A DNA stretch of 64,000 nucleotides from Doryteuthis pealeii (lineage: Eukaryota > Mollusca > Cephalopoda > Myopsida > Loliginidae): NCBI GenBank assembly GCA_023376005.1, contig CM042139.1, positions 143,029,664-143,093,663 of the forward strand. Reading direction: 5' to 3'. The position numbers and the translations under genes are program-made. Positions 57,104 to 64,000 of the stretch are shown here, piece after piece; the stretch's first letter is position 1; every line of letters begins with the position of its first letter. Below the pieces are notes generated by a model that was not told the DNA's origin, made no database searches, and saw only the letters and a program-made list of their open reading frames with translations.

Positions 57104-57110
<7 letters not shown>
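56957..57110 (-). repeat. 5' LTR of the Gypsy element
   Basis: On the plus strand it runs from TGTTATATAGTAAGG to GGTCATTCCATTATAT, where it enters (TA)n (to 57,144). It reads TG...CA only at the inner edge; the outer edge is lost in the microsatellite. Confidence 0.8.
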
Positions 57111-57149
<39 letters not shown>

Positions 57150-57302
57150 AATGGAAGATTTGAGTGAATCACTCTTTTAGTCAACCGACTGACCCTACAA
57201 AAGAAATCCCTACACACAAAACCACCCATCAGTGCCTCACCCCTCACTCATTCACCTCTTTCACTCTAAAAGCAAATGTATGTGTGCCTGTGTTCAATAA
57301 AG

Positions 57303-57345
57303 CTGAAGAAGCTTCATTCAATAAGAGGCGAAATATCCATTAAAT
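57303..57345 (+). ncRNA. Hammerhead-like motif
   Basis: CTGAAGA (57,303-57,309), one A, helix GCTTC/GAGGC (57,311-57,315 with 57,325-57,329, one G-U pair), then GAAA (57,330-57,333). Preceded by TTCAATAAAG. Helix I is not clear. Same CTGAAGAAG opening as the motifs at 18.5 and 26.05 kb. Confidence 0.3.
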
Positions 57346-57484
57346 GTTATGCTGTTTTAGTTTTGTTTTTATTCACATTTCCTCTAATCTCAAGCATATA
57401 TATATTCGTTTTCCAACAGTCAAAATTGTGACTCGATCGGTAATTCTTTTTCTTTTTTTCCCGTTGTGTCCCCCGTAAAACTAC

Positions 57485-57485
<1 letters not shown>

Positions 57486-57534
<49 letters not shown>
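57486..57534. repeat. (TA)n microsatellite
   Basis: Uninterrupted TA run; YIYIYI frames across it are artefacts. Confidence 0.95.
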
Positions 57535-57537
<3 letters not shown>

Positions 57538-57689
57538 TCATCCATGTGTGTGTGTGTATGTGTTTACAAAATGGATTATGTAAGTAAAGAAGATGGAAAT
57601 AAGAAGATAGATGGAAAAACATCCATAAAATTGTATTTATGTTTTACTATTTATCTTCAAAACAAAATGGATTATATACGAATATTATT

Positions 57690-57985
57690 TGGAGACGCTG
57701 GTGTGTAAGGGTTGTCCTGGTAGGAAATGGACACAGGGACCCGAGTTCAAATCCTAGACGAGGCTGTTTACATCGCTCTAATACACTTCGCAAAGGTATG
57801 CATCCGACTATTCTTCCTTTGGTTATGTGTAAATAGTAGGACAGTCATGGCTCTTTGATATACAGCAACCAGTCTAGGAGAAAGAAAACTCTGCATTCAA
57901 ATCTGTTAATTTCCGCTTAATAAAATTGACCTTGTGTCGCATCCTGTTCGGAGCGGTTGGGTAAGTACATATACGAATATTACTT
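57690..57985 (+). repeat. tRNA-derived SINE, family gamma (outside the palindrome)
   Basis: CCGAGTTCAAATCCTAGACG is a B box. Core with ACTTCGCAAAGGTATGCATC and GGTTATGTGTAAATAGTAGG, then AGCAACCAGTCTAGGAGAAA, and the end CTTGTGTCGCATCCTGTTCG. It aligns along its full length with 41,225-41,495 and, inverted, with 45,790-46,030. Confidence 0.65.
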
Positions 57986-58539
57986 TAAGTTGATATTACT
58001 TTGTAATTCTCGTGCTGAGTAATAAATTGCTGCCATTACTGTAATAAGCCCTTATAAGAAATACATTCTATTTATTTAACAATTACCATTAGATATCATT
58101 CAACTATGGAGTAGTAATAGCTGCCTGAATTGGACAGCGAGACTAACACGTACTCAGGTGCCTCCACGTCTACATAGGTAATATTGCTTTGAAATAAATA
58201 TCTTATAACATTTCTTCAGTCTTTCTAATGTCTCTCTAAAATCTACTATTAGTTTACAATTTATTATCGTTTGATTCTGTACTTGTCCTCTGAGATACTG
58301 AACATTGATATAAATATGTAATGAGAAATCTGTGATTGTGATTCTGGTTAGATTTAGAGAAATGAAAAGCGAGAAAGAAAAGAAAAGAATATACAGTTTT
58401 CACTTTTCAGGATTATTTAAACTTTTCCTTCCGGCTATTTCACTAAGAATTTATTTTTTATCGCAAGGAGATGTTAAAAAAACTATATTTTACATCCAAC
58501 CACCATATATAAATTATGTATAGCCAAATTTTCGTCTAC

Positions 58540-58800
58540 TTTTCATTAAAATTAATCAAATCGATTATTTAAAGTCACATTTTTGTCTTAGTCGAAAAGT
58601 AATAACATAATGAGCATCGGTAAAAAATGAAAACTAATATTACACATTTAATTCATTTTTAATACATTTAAAACTATTTTTCGGTCAATTTTGATCAAAT
58701 ATATCTTAAGATGGCCGCCGTAGTTGCTGTAAAATCCGTGTAAATCAACACTGAAAATTTCATTAAAATCGGATAATTCCCTGATTTTTTTTGTTTTGTT
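58540..58800. repeat. Dispersed AT-rich block epsilon
   Basis: AATCAAATCGATTATTTAAA, GTCGAAAAGTAATAACATAA and TGAGCATCGGTAAAAA match 47,372-47,450. AACACTGAAAATTTCATTAA with ATCGGATAATTCCCTGAT matches the inverse of 47,850-47,905 and 4,565-4,620. It adjoins the TIR element below and may be its flank or a separate repeat. Confidence 0.5.
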
Positions 58801-58848
58801 TTGTAAAAACACGGATTTTTCAAGAAATTGGGTATACCTAACATAAAT

Positions 58849-59693
58849 ATATAGGGCTCCACACATCACATAAGCAGGCAGAATTCTAACAGATCGGTTC
58901 GTTTTATAGTCAATTTGTCTGTTTCGAAAAATGTTAAAACTCTACAAAAATACACAAACTGGTTGTCTTTGTTGTTTTGTTTTTAAAAGATTGTAAACAA
59001 ACAAAATATAGTTATTAAAGAATTATGTAGTAATACTTTGATCTCTATGAATAAAATTTCTTTTGATATTAGTCTTTAAAAAAAAAAACATTTTACCGTA
59101 TGTTTTCGAACTTCATTCGGTGCAAAATTTTGTTTGCTGTGAAATATATTCACAACAATTTGTGCTGCAAATCTAAGTACTTTTTCAGTAAGTTGTTCAC
59201 AAATAAAAATATTTTTTGGAAAATAAGTTTCCAAAATTCTTTCAGCAACCTCTCTTATAGTAGATTCATTATTATTTGCAATAGATTTATAAGCATAATC
59301 AAATATAGTAAAACATGCACAATCTCCTCTAGAAATACTGCTTCTCTGTAGTATCATCACTATCATTGCCTACCATGATTAGGGAATACATTGCACATTG
59401 AAAAGGCTTAATTAATTTTTTGTGATATAACCTGAAATCATAGAGAAATTGTACGTAAGATTTCTTTTACTAGTGTTTGTTTTGTATAACTGCATAATTT
59501 TGTATAACTGTTTTTGTTAATTTGTTTATAATCTTTTATTATTACATTTCTGAAGAAAATTATTTTTAAAAAGACCAATTTGTGTATTTTTGTAGAGATT
59601 TAACATCTTTTGAAACAGACAAAAATTGACTATAAAACGAATCGGCCTGTTAGAAATATGCCTGCTTATGTGACATATGAGGCCGTGTATATT
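58849..59693. mobile_element. 0.85-kb element with long terminal inverted repeats
   Basis: 58,849-58,960 and 59,578-59,693 are imperfect inverse copies (CACATAAGCAGGCA, GTTTTATAGTCAATTT, GTCTGTTTC, TAAACTC/TTT-rich, AAATACACAAA). Weaker pairing continues inward to about 59,040 (AAAAGATTGTAAACAAA against the inverse of 59,520-59,545). The ends read TATAGGGCTCC and TATACACGGCC. Inside is one open frame on the minus strand. The layout fits a non-autonomous DNA transposon with long TIRs. Superfamily unknown. Confidence 0.6.
59076..59366 (-). CDS. Unrecognised 96-codon frame inside the TIR element
   Basis: The translation from the first ATG reads MIVMILQRSSISRGDCACFT, then IREVAERILETYFPKNIFIC with EQLTEKVLRFAAQIVVNI, and ends KCFFF. 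Composition looks protein-like (mixed charged and hydrophobic residues, helix-like spacing in the middle) and not like a repeat translation. Another frame starts at an ATG 16 bases upstream (MVGNDSDD...), which could have joined it before a frameshift. I know no family for it. It might be a remnant of a transposase, a captured host exon, or chance; codon and length evidence alone cannot decide. Confidence 0.25.
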   Translation of the reverse strand: MIVMILQRSSISRGDCACFTIFDYAYKSIANNNESTIREVAERILETYFPKNIFICEQLTEKVLRFAAQIVVNIFHSKQNFAPNEVRKHTVKCFFF

Positions 59694-59776
59694 AGTGGGT
59701 CATGATCCAACATGTTTTTGAAGCACGAAGTATTTTTAGGATTAAAACGAAATGCTACATAAATTATGTTTAAGTT

Positions 59777-59953
59777 ACGCTGAAAGCAGCGGTTCCCGCT
59801 AGATCACTGGAGTTAACCAGCGATGAATCTGTTCAATGCTTAATTGGATGACCACTTAAGCAACAGCGGACATTGTAAGCAACCTGAGACCGTTGTTTAT
59901 CAAAATGACTTGATTCAATATCAACTTGTCTGAAAAGGATTGATAAACAACCA
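59777..59953 (+). repeat. SINE with a 5S rRNA-derived head (outside the palindrome)
   Basis: ACGCTGAAAGCAGCGGTTCC, CGCTAGATCACTGGAGTTAA, ATGCTTAATTGGATGACCAC and ATTGTAAGCAACCT follow 5S rRNA closely (ACGCTGAACGCACCGGTT, GATCACCGAAGTTAAG, TACTTGGATGGGTGACC, GCTGTAAGC). Its differences from 44,322-44,502 are not shared, so these are two separate insertions of one family. The tail (CAATATCAACTTGTCTGAAA, AGGATTGATAAAC) is a decayed version of the other's. Confidence 0.8.
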
Positions 59954-60477
59954 AATGTTACACAATGGATAGGCATAGCCTATCAATTTTGAAAGGAAGT
60001 TTCAGATAGAAAATCACAGTGAATTTAAATTGACAAGTCATAACCCCAGAGTCATCCGAAGTGAAACTCCCATTGGCTTAGAGAGTCACGGGATCGAATG
60101 CCTGAAAAAAGTAGAATTTAGTAATTCACATTTCGATTCCAGCGCCCGTTATTGGCAGACGTATTCTGTCAGTGCTGATGATGATTCTCCCACGCGATTT
60201 TATCGGGGAAATGAAATTATGTGTACATAGAATATGTTCCCGTATTTCTGATTAAAGCACAGAAAATGGAACCCAGAACCACAGAGAGACATCCAGAAGA
60301 AGAAAGCGGACCGATACGACAAAGTTGGAGAATCCCGACTCGAAAGAGAAGCAGTCATTAGACGAAAACACATTAAAAGCACTCTAAGAAATGACATGCA
60401 ACAGAGACTGTTCTTGTTGTATTATTACATAAACAATTAGGAATATACGCAGTCGCGTATCGATTATCTGAGCCCTG

Positions 60478-60479
<2 letters not shown>

Positions 60480-60518
<39 letters not shown>

Positions 60519-60524
60519 TATATA
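60480..60524. repeat. (TA)n microsatellite
   Basis: TA tract with one missing base near 60,510. Confidence 0.9.
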
Positions 60525-60665
60525 GTAAAACCGTATAGTCAGATGATCTAATCGAGATTCACCATGAGGATCATCAGTGTTAACTGCGATGAATTAATCA
60601 AATTAATTAAGAACAGAAGCGGAAATAAACAAAGGCATTATTTTTAAGTATTTGGCCGCCATCCT

Positions 60666-60790
60666 TGGCCAGTTGTAAAGAACTTAAGGTAAATAAGTTC
60701 TGAACTATAGAATCCTTTGGTAAGTGAATAAGTCCTGAACTATAGAATCCTTTGGTAAGTGAATAAGTCCTAAGTTTTGGAATCCTACGT
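60666..60790. repeat. 35-bp tandem repeat, about three copies
   Basis: TGAACTATAGAATCCTTTGG with TAAGTGAATAAGTCC begins at 60,701 and again at 60,736, exact for a full period. A diverged third copy (TAAGTTTTGGAATCC) follows, and a diverged unit precedes (CTTAAGGTAAATAAGTTC). Confidence 0.85.
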
Positions 60791-60899
60791 AGTGTCAAAA
60801 GGTCCAGTGATATAATCCTATGATCCGTCATCCACGAAAGCTCAAGTAGTAATGATTAGGTATGACCAGAAAATCCAGTATAAATAATAATATCAGCAG

Positions 60900-61140
60900 C
60901 AGAGCACTGCCAGTGATAGGACAAGAATATGGTCACATGACTATCGCCCAGTCTATAAATAAGAGTGGGCGTCTAGCACACACCTTATATCAACAGAAAA
61001 GTCAACAATTATAACAGTTCCTGATAATCAGATAACTTCAGTCAATTAAAGATCATCTTGAGCAGATCGGTTCTACCTATGACCTGATCACTGATACCCG
61101 GCCTGAAAGGAAAGGTCGGTAAGATGAAAGTTGTTGCCAA
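60900..61140 (+). promoter_or_regulatory. TATA-like promoter candidate
   Basis: CAGTCTATAAATAAGAGTGG near 60,950 has a good TATA box with a G-rich flank, and CACACACCTTATATCAACAG lies about 30 bases downstream. Downstream sequence has no recognisable gene. It could be a solo LTR or a chance match. Confidence 0.2.
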
Positions 61141-62430
61141 GAAATAAAATGTGTACATAGAAATGTGTCTGAGTTGTTCATGTTCCAACACAGGACTGAG
61201 AAAAACGAAGGAAAAAGGCAACAATATGGAGGACGAGAACAGACATAGAGAGCGGCCACAGAGAGACACAACAGAGCGACAAGGTGACAGAAGTGCAAAG
61301 TGAGGCGCTGGATGATGAGCAAACATAGTTTGAGAAGAAAATAGACAATTTAACATACCTTCGTATGTAATGTTAACGAATACATAACACTAACACCTAG
61401 AAGCATAAACATATTGTTCTATGAATAAGCAGTATGTGAAAGGGGCACAAAAATAGAACAAATCTTATTTCATTTTTGGTGGCTGAAAAGTGTAAACTAT
61501 GTGAAATTAATAGAAGGATGTGTGACCTGTACGGAGAAATACGTTTGTGTAAAAACAAATGTTTAAAAATTTCCCACTACGTGCCTAAATTGAAAAGAAA
61601 GTCGATGGAGTGGAAACTCACAAACTTTCCAGTAAAGAAAAGGTTCCGGTGTAGCGGTTAGTAAAGAAGGTCATGCTGACTGTTTTCTGGAAAATGAAAA
61701 GACCCATCATTATTGATTTCCTTGAAGAAGGTGTAATTGTAAACAGTACTTCCTTTTGTCAACTCATTTGGCAATATTCACTTATTTTAATTGAATGACC
61801 CTCGTACAAACGTGTGCTATACAGGATTGCAAGAAAAAGGGATAAGATTTTTATCTTTTTTATGAAGAAGAATTGGGTTCTAAAAGTGTCGACAGCTTAT
61901 CTCAATGGATATAAATTGTTGGTTATTCTTCCATTAAAGAGGGAGAGAGAAAGAAAGAGATAGAAAGAGAAAGAGAGAGAGAGAGAGTCCTTGACCAGCG
62001 GACACTTTTGCCGCTCCTGGTTCATGGCCAAAATAATGCTTCCCCTGCCCCCCGAAATTCATAAGCGACAACATACATCACAGTACATTATTACTATTTA
62101 ATTCCTGAATTAGTACAAGCAGTTTTTTTTACAAAATTTGCCGCCCCTAATTAATGCTGTCCTAATTAATAACAGCCATCGGCAAACTAAGCTAGTGTCC
62201 TTGACATATAATTCTACGTCTTATTTGATTTTCTGTTATTCGTCACCGTTATTCGATCCAACTAAAAACACACCTTCTGTTTGCTTAAACTTCAGAGTAG
62301 AATAATCCACCTGATCCCCCCTCCCCAGCGTAAGAGCACCCTTTTCTGGCTCAGATATCCGAAAAGCAAACAACCAAGTGAGAATTGGGGGAGGTCTTTT
62401 TGTTGTTTTTGTTTAGGAAAAAACTATTTT
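61141..62430. other. No gene recognised; (GA)n near 61,935-61,987
   Basis: Contains short frames (for example 61,476-61,661, lysine- and cysteine-rich, starting MVAEKCKLCEINRRMC) that I do not recognise, and a purine-rich GA run. No clear repeat relation to the rest of the window was seen. Confidence 0.4.
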
Positions 62431-62431
62431 C

Positions 62432-62695
62432 TTGTTGACTAAACCTCTTCTTTCAGAATTCATCGCATCCGCGAATAGCTTTTCTCTCTGTGGGTGGCAT
62501 CGAGAAAAATTAGGAAAATATTGGGAAACAAAAGCAATTTTGGCAAATAAACACTTTTCTCCAACTGACATGGCACCTCTGAGAAAAGTAATTTACCAAG
62601 ATATTAAAAGTTCTGCCAAGGTTAACTCTTCTGACCCGGCACAGACATTCAGTTTCACCCACCTTATGTTAATTTTGAGTGCCAGTGTATTATAA
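62432..62695 (+). CDS. Possible exon fragment, unrecognised
   Basis: An open frame whose first part overlaps a good splice-acceptor-like sequence (pyrimidine-rich, ending CTTCTTTCAG at 62,456). After it the frame reads EFIASANSFSLCGWHREKLG, KYWETKAILANKHFSPTDMA and PLRKVIYQDIKSSAKVNSSD, then a hydrophobic end and a stop. Composition is protein-like, but I know no family and see no neighbouring exon or polyadenylation signal. Chance is quite possible. Confidence 0.18.
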   Translation: MLTKPLLSEFIASANSFSLCGWHREKLGKYWETKAILANKHFSPTDMAPLRKVIYQDIKSSAKVNSSDPAQTFSFTHLMLILSASVL

Positions 62696-62756
62696 ATAAG
62701 CCTAAGGTCTCTCTTTATTCTCGGTGGTTTAAAACTGAACTCTGGCTCAATGGGGA

Positions 62757-63196
62757 GTCTCCATAGCTTAATGGCTAACGCGCTGGATTGTAAGATCGGA
62801 GTAAGCTTGTAACTCCAGTCGCACTATTACTTTCCCATTTGGAATAATACCATTGGGAAAGGTATGAATCTCCCTTATCCCCCAGCTAAGAGTAAATAGT
62901 ACCACTTACTCAGTCGGTAGAGCGTGCGCCTATGATCCACAAGGTTCCTGCTTCAATACCGGCCCTCACCAACTCAGCGTATGAGTAGCACGGGGATCTG
63001 TGCGGTAAAGTAAGTAGCTGATGTTAGGTGTGGCGCTCCACCTCAGACGCATAAACAATCTTCTTGGTCTAGCGCTAGTGAAAAGTGGATAGACTTTCTC
63101 GCAGTCTGGTTGATACCGACTTTAGGCCACCCCGATTACTACTTTTTTACTGTTGTTTTACAGGGATGGCTTTGACATTAAATAACCCATGAAGGT
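62757..63196 (+). repeat. tRNA-derived SINE alpha interrupted by a nested SINE beta
   Basis: The outer SINE starts TAGCTTAATGGCTAACGCGC (A box) with GTAACTCCAGTCGC, has the core ATTGGGAAAGGTATGAATCT and CCAGCTAAGAGTAAATAGTA, and stops at about 62,904. It resumes after the inner SINE at about 63,146 with ACTGTTGTTTTACAGGGATG and the tail GCTTTGACATTAAATAACCC. ACCACT before and ACTACT after the inner element may be its target-site duplication. Confidence 0.6.
62905..63145 (+). repeat. tRNA-derived SINE, family beta (nested copy)
   Basis: CTCAGTCGGTAGAGCGTGCG is the A-box region and TGCTTCAATACCGGCCC the B-box region. CAACTCAGCGTATGAG, AGTAGCTGATGTTAGGTGTG, GACGCATAAACAATCTTCTT and GGTTGATACCGACTTTAGGC follow in the same order as in 50,497-50,748. 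Confidence 0.75.
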
Positions 63197-63484
63197 TTGT
63201 AAGACAAACAAGACATGCTGGACACTGCTGGAGAAGTAAGGATAAACTCATAAGTGATGTTCTTATATTAACACCAACATATAAACACACCAGAGTGGGA
63301 CGACCAGCAAAGACTTACATTGATCAACTCTGTTCGGATACTGGATGTCGTGTAGAGTACTTGCCAGGAGTAATGACTGATAGGGACGGGTGGCGAGAGA
63401 GAGAGAGTCACGGGAATACGTGCTGTCAGCACGACGGGATGATGATGATGATGATGATGAGGATGATGATGATGATGATGATGA
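63196..63484 (+). pseudogene. RTE-type LINE 3' end with long (GAT)n tail
   Basis: Translation VRQTRHAGHCWRSKDKLISD, then GRPAKTYIDQLCSDTGCRVE and MTDRDGWRERE, a third RTE subfamily member. It starts directly at the end of the outer SINE tail and ends in (GAT)n at 63,436-63,484. Frameshift near the end (an added GAGA pair). 5' truncated. Confidence 0.8.
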
Positions 63485-64000
63485 TATTAATACCATTAAT
63501 ATCATAGGTCTTTAAGGCCATTGAAAATTTGTTCAGTTCTGAGTACTGATTTGTTTTAGCACTTCTCAAAGTTACAGCAAGGTCACGGCCTTGAAACAAG
63601 TTAAGCTTCAATGTTTCAAAAACATAACTCAAGTACTGAATGTACCGTTGTATTTTTTGGTAAAAAAATAGTTTTAAAAAGTCTTCTCATTAAATGAATA
63701 TTTACAATATTTTTTGGTCTGTATCTTCTCTAAAGATTTCAACAGATTTCCACTAGAAGTTAACCAATCCAAAAAAGAAGAAAAAGAAGTACCTCATTGC
63801 TTTTCTTGTTGTTGAGTCATCGAACAAATCTTTGCCCACAAATTAGTCTGGCCTTGAGACAAAGAAGAAAATAAAGGCTCGTGTGAAATAATTATTGTGT
63901 AACATTGTTGAAGCCGAGGCGAAAAACAGCTCGCGCCAACGAAAGGTCTGAGATAATGATGAGCCAAAAACTATGTGGTAACAGAAAGCCAGTTTTCTAA
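63485..64000. other. AT-rich sequence with no recognised feature
   Basis: No frame above 70 codons other than those running through the GAT tail. No repeat relation to the rest of the window noticed. Confidence 0.5.

Larger units (their letters stand above)
52694..57110 (-). mobile_element. Ty3/Gypsy LTR retrotransposon, decayed, about 4.4 kb
   Basis: Two short (about 150-bp) LTRs bound, in minus-strand order, a primer-binding-like site, a gag-like region with zinc knuckle, protease, reverse transcriptase, RNase H, integrase and a C-terminal basic tail, then a polypurine tract. The order RT, RNase H, integrase defines Ty3/Gypsy. All domains are present but joined through frameshifts, often at A-runs, and several catalytic residues differ from the family. 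It is not expected to be active. Both outer LTR ends run into (TA)n, so the insertion lies in a TA microsatellite and target-site duplication cannot be seen. No envelope-like frame. Confidence 0.9.

Noticed and set aside
57100..57345. CRISPR array or other prokaryotic system
   Set aside because: Whole window is eukaryotic in character; no regularly spaced direct repeats with unique spacers anywhere.
62905..62975. Candidate functional tRNA gene
   Set aside because: A and B boxes are good but no cloverleaf or anticodon arm forms, and the sequence continues as a multi-copy SINE.

Overview
This is a eukaryotic (metazoan) nuclear genomic window: AT-rich, intron/intergenic in character, full of microsatellites and retroelement debris, and without any host protein-coding gene I can recognise. 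The mix of RTE-type LINE tails, R4/Dong-type LINE pieces, tRNA- and 5S-rRNA-derived SINEs, hammerhead-bearing repeats and long (TA)n, (CA)n and (GAT)n tracts suggests a lophotrochozoan animal, possibly a cephalopod mollusc. That is an inference from repeat flavour, not from a marker gene.

Layout. (1) 1-3,073 is the end of one contig, followed by a 100-N gap (3,074-3,173). (2) 3,225-49,993 is one enormous inverted repeat: a left arm (3,225-26,871), a 67-base spacer, and a right arm (26,939-49,993) carrying the same features in reverse order. The sequence before the gap (1-3,073) is a third copy of the segment at 29,199-32,304 (same orientation) and 21,550-24,639 (inverted). The inner arms are nearly identical, but the outer left arm (about 3.2-16 kb) is much noisier: pure (TA)n tracts and still-legible LINE peptides of the right arm appear there as scrambled versions. 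This pattern is what a fold-back long-read/assembly artefact with one unpolished arm would give; a true palindrome is the alternative. Arm features should therefore be counted once, and the right-arm copy is the better read. (3) 50.0-64.0 kb is outside the palindrome. It holds a decayed but structurally complete Ty3/Gypsy LTR retrotransposon on the minus strand (about 52.7-57.1 kb), a 0.65-kb inverted-repeat element, a 0.85-kb element with long terminal inverted repeats, a 5S-derived SINE, nested tRNA-derived SINEs and an RTE tail.

Most interesting content. A roughly 280-bp repeat present as a tandem dimer at 46.07-46.51 kb carries a sequence that folds as a hammerhead ribozyme (46,460-46,502), with every helix and core position accounted for. 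A relative at 51,156-51,197 has a changed but still paired helix II. Its arrangement resembles the metazoan retrozymes (non-autonomous retroelements with hammerheads), here joined to tRNA-promoter-like boxes. Several further hammerhead-like sequences (18.5, 26.05, 52.05, 52.55 and 57.3 kb) suggest self-cleaving RNA motifs recur in this genome's repeats. The SINEs of different origin (tRNA heads and a 5S rRNA head) share related 3' tail sequences, consistent with use of a common LINE partner.
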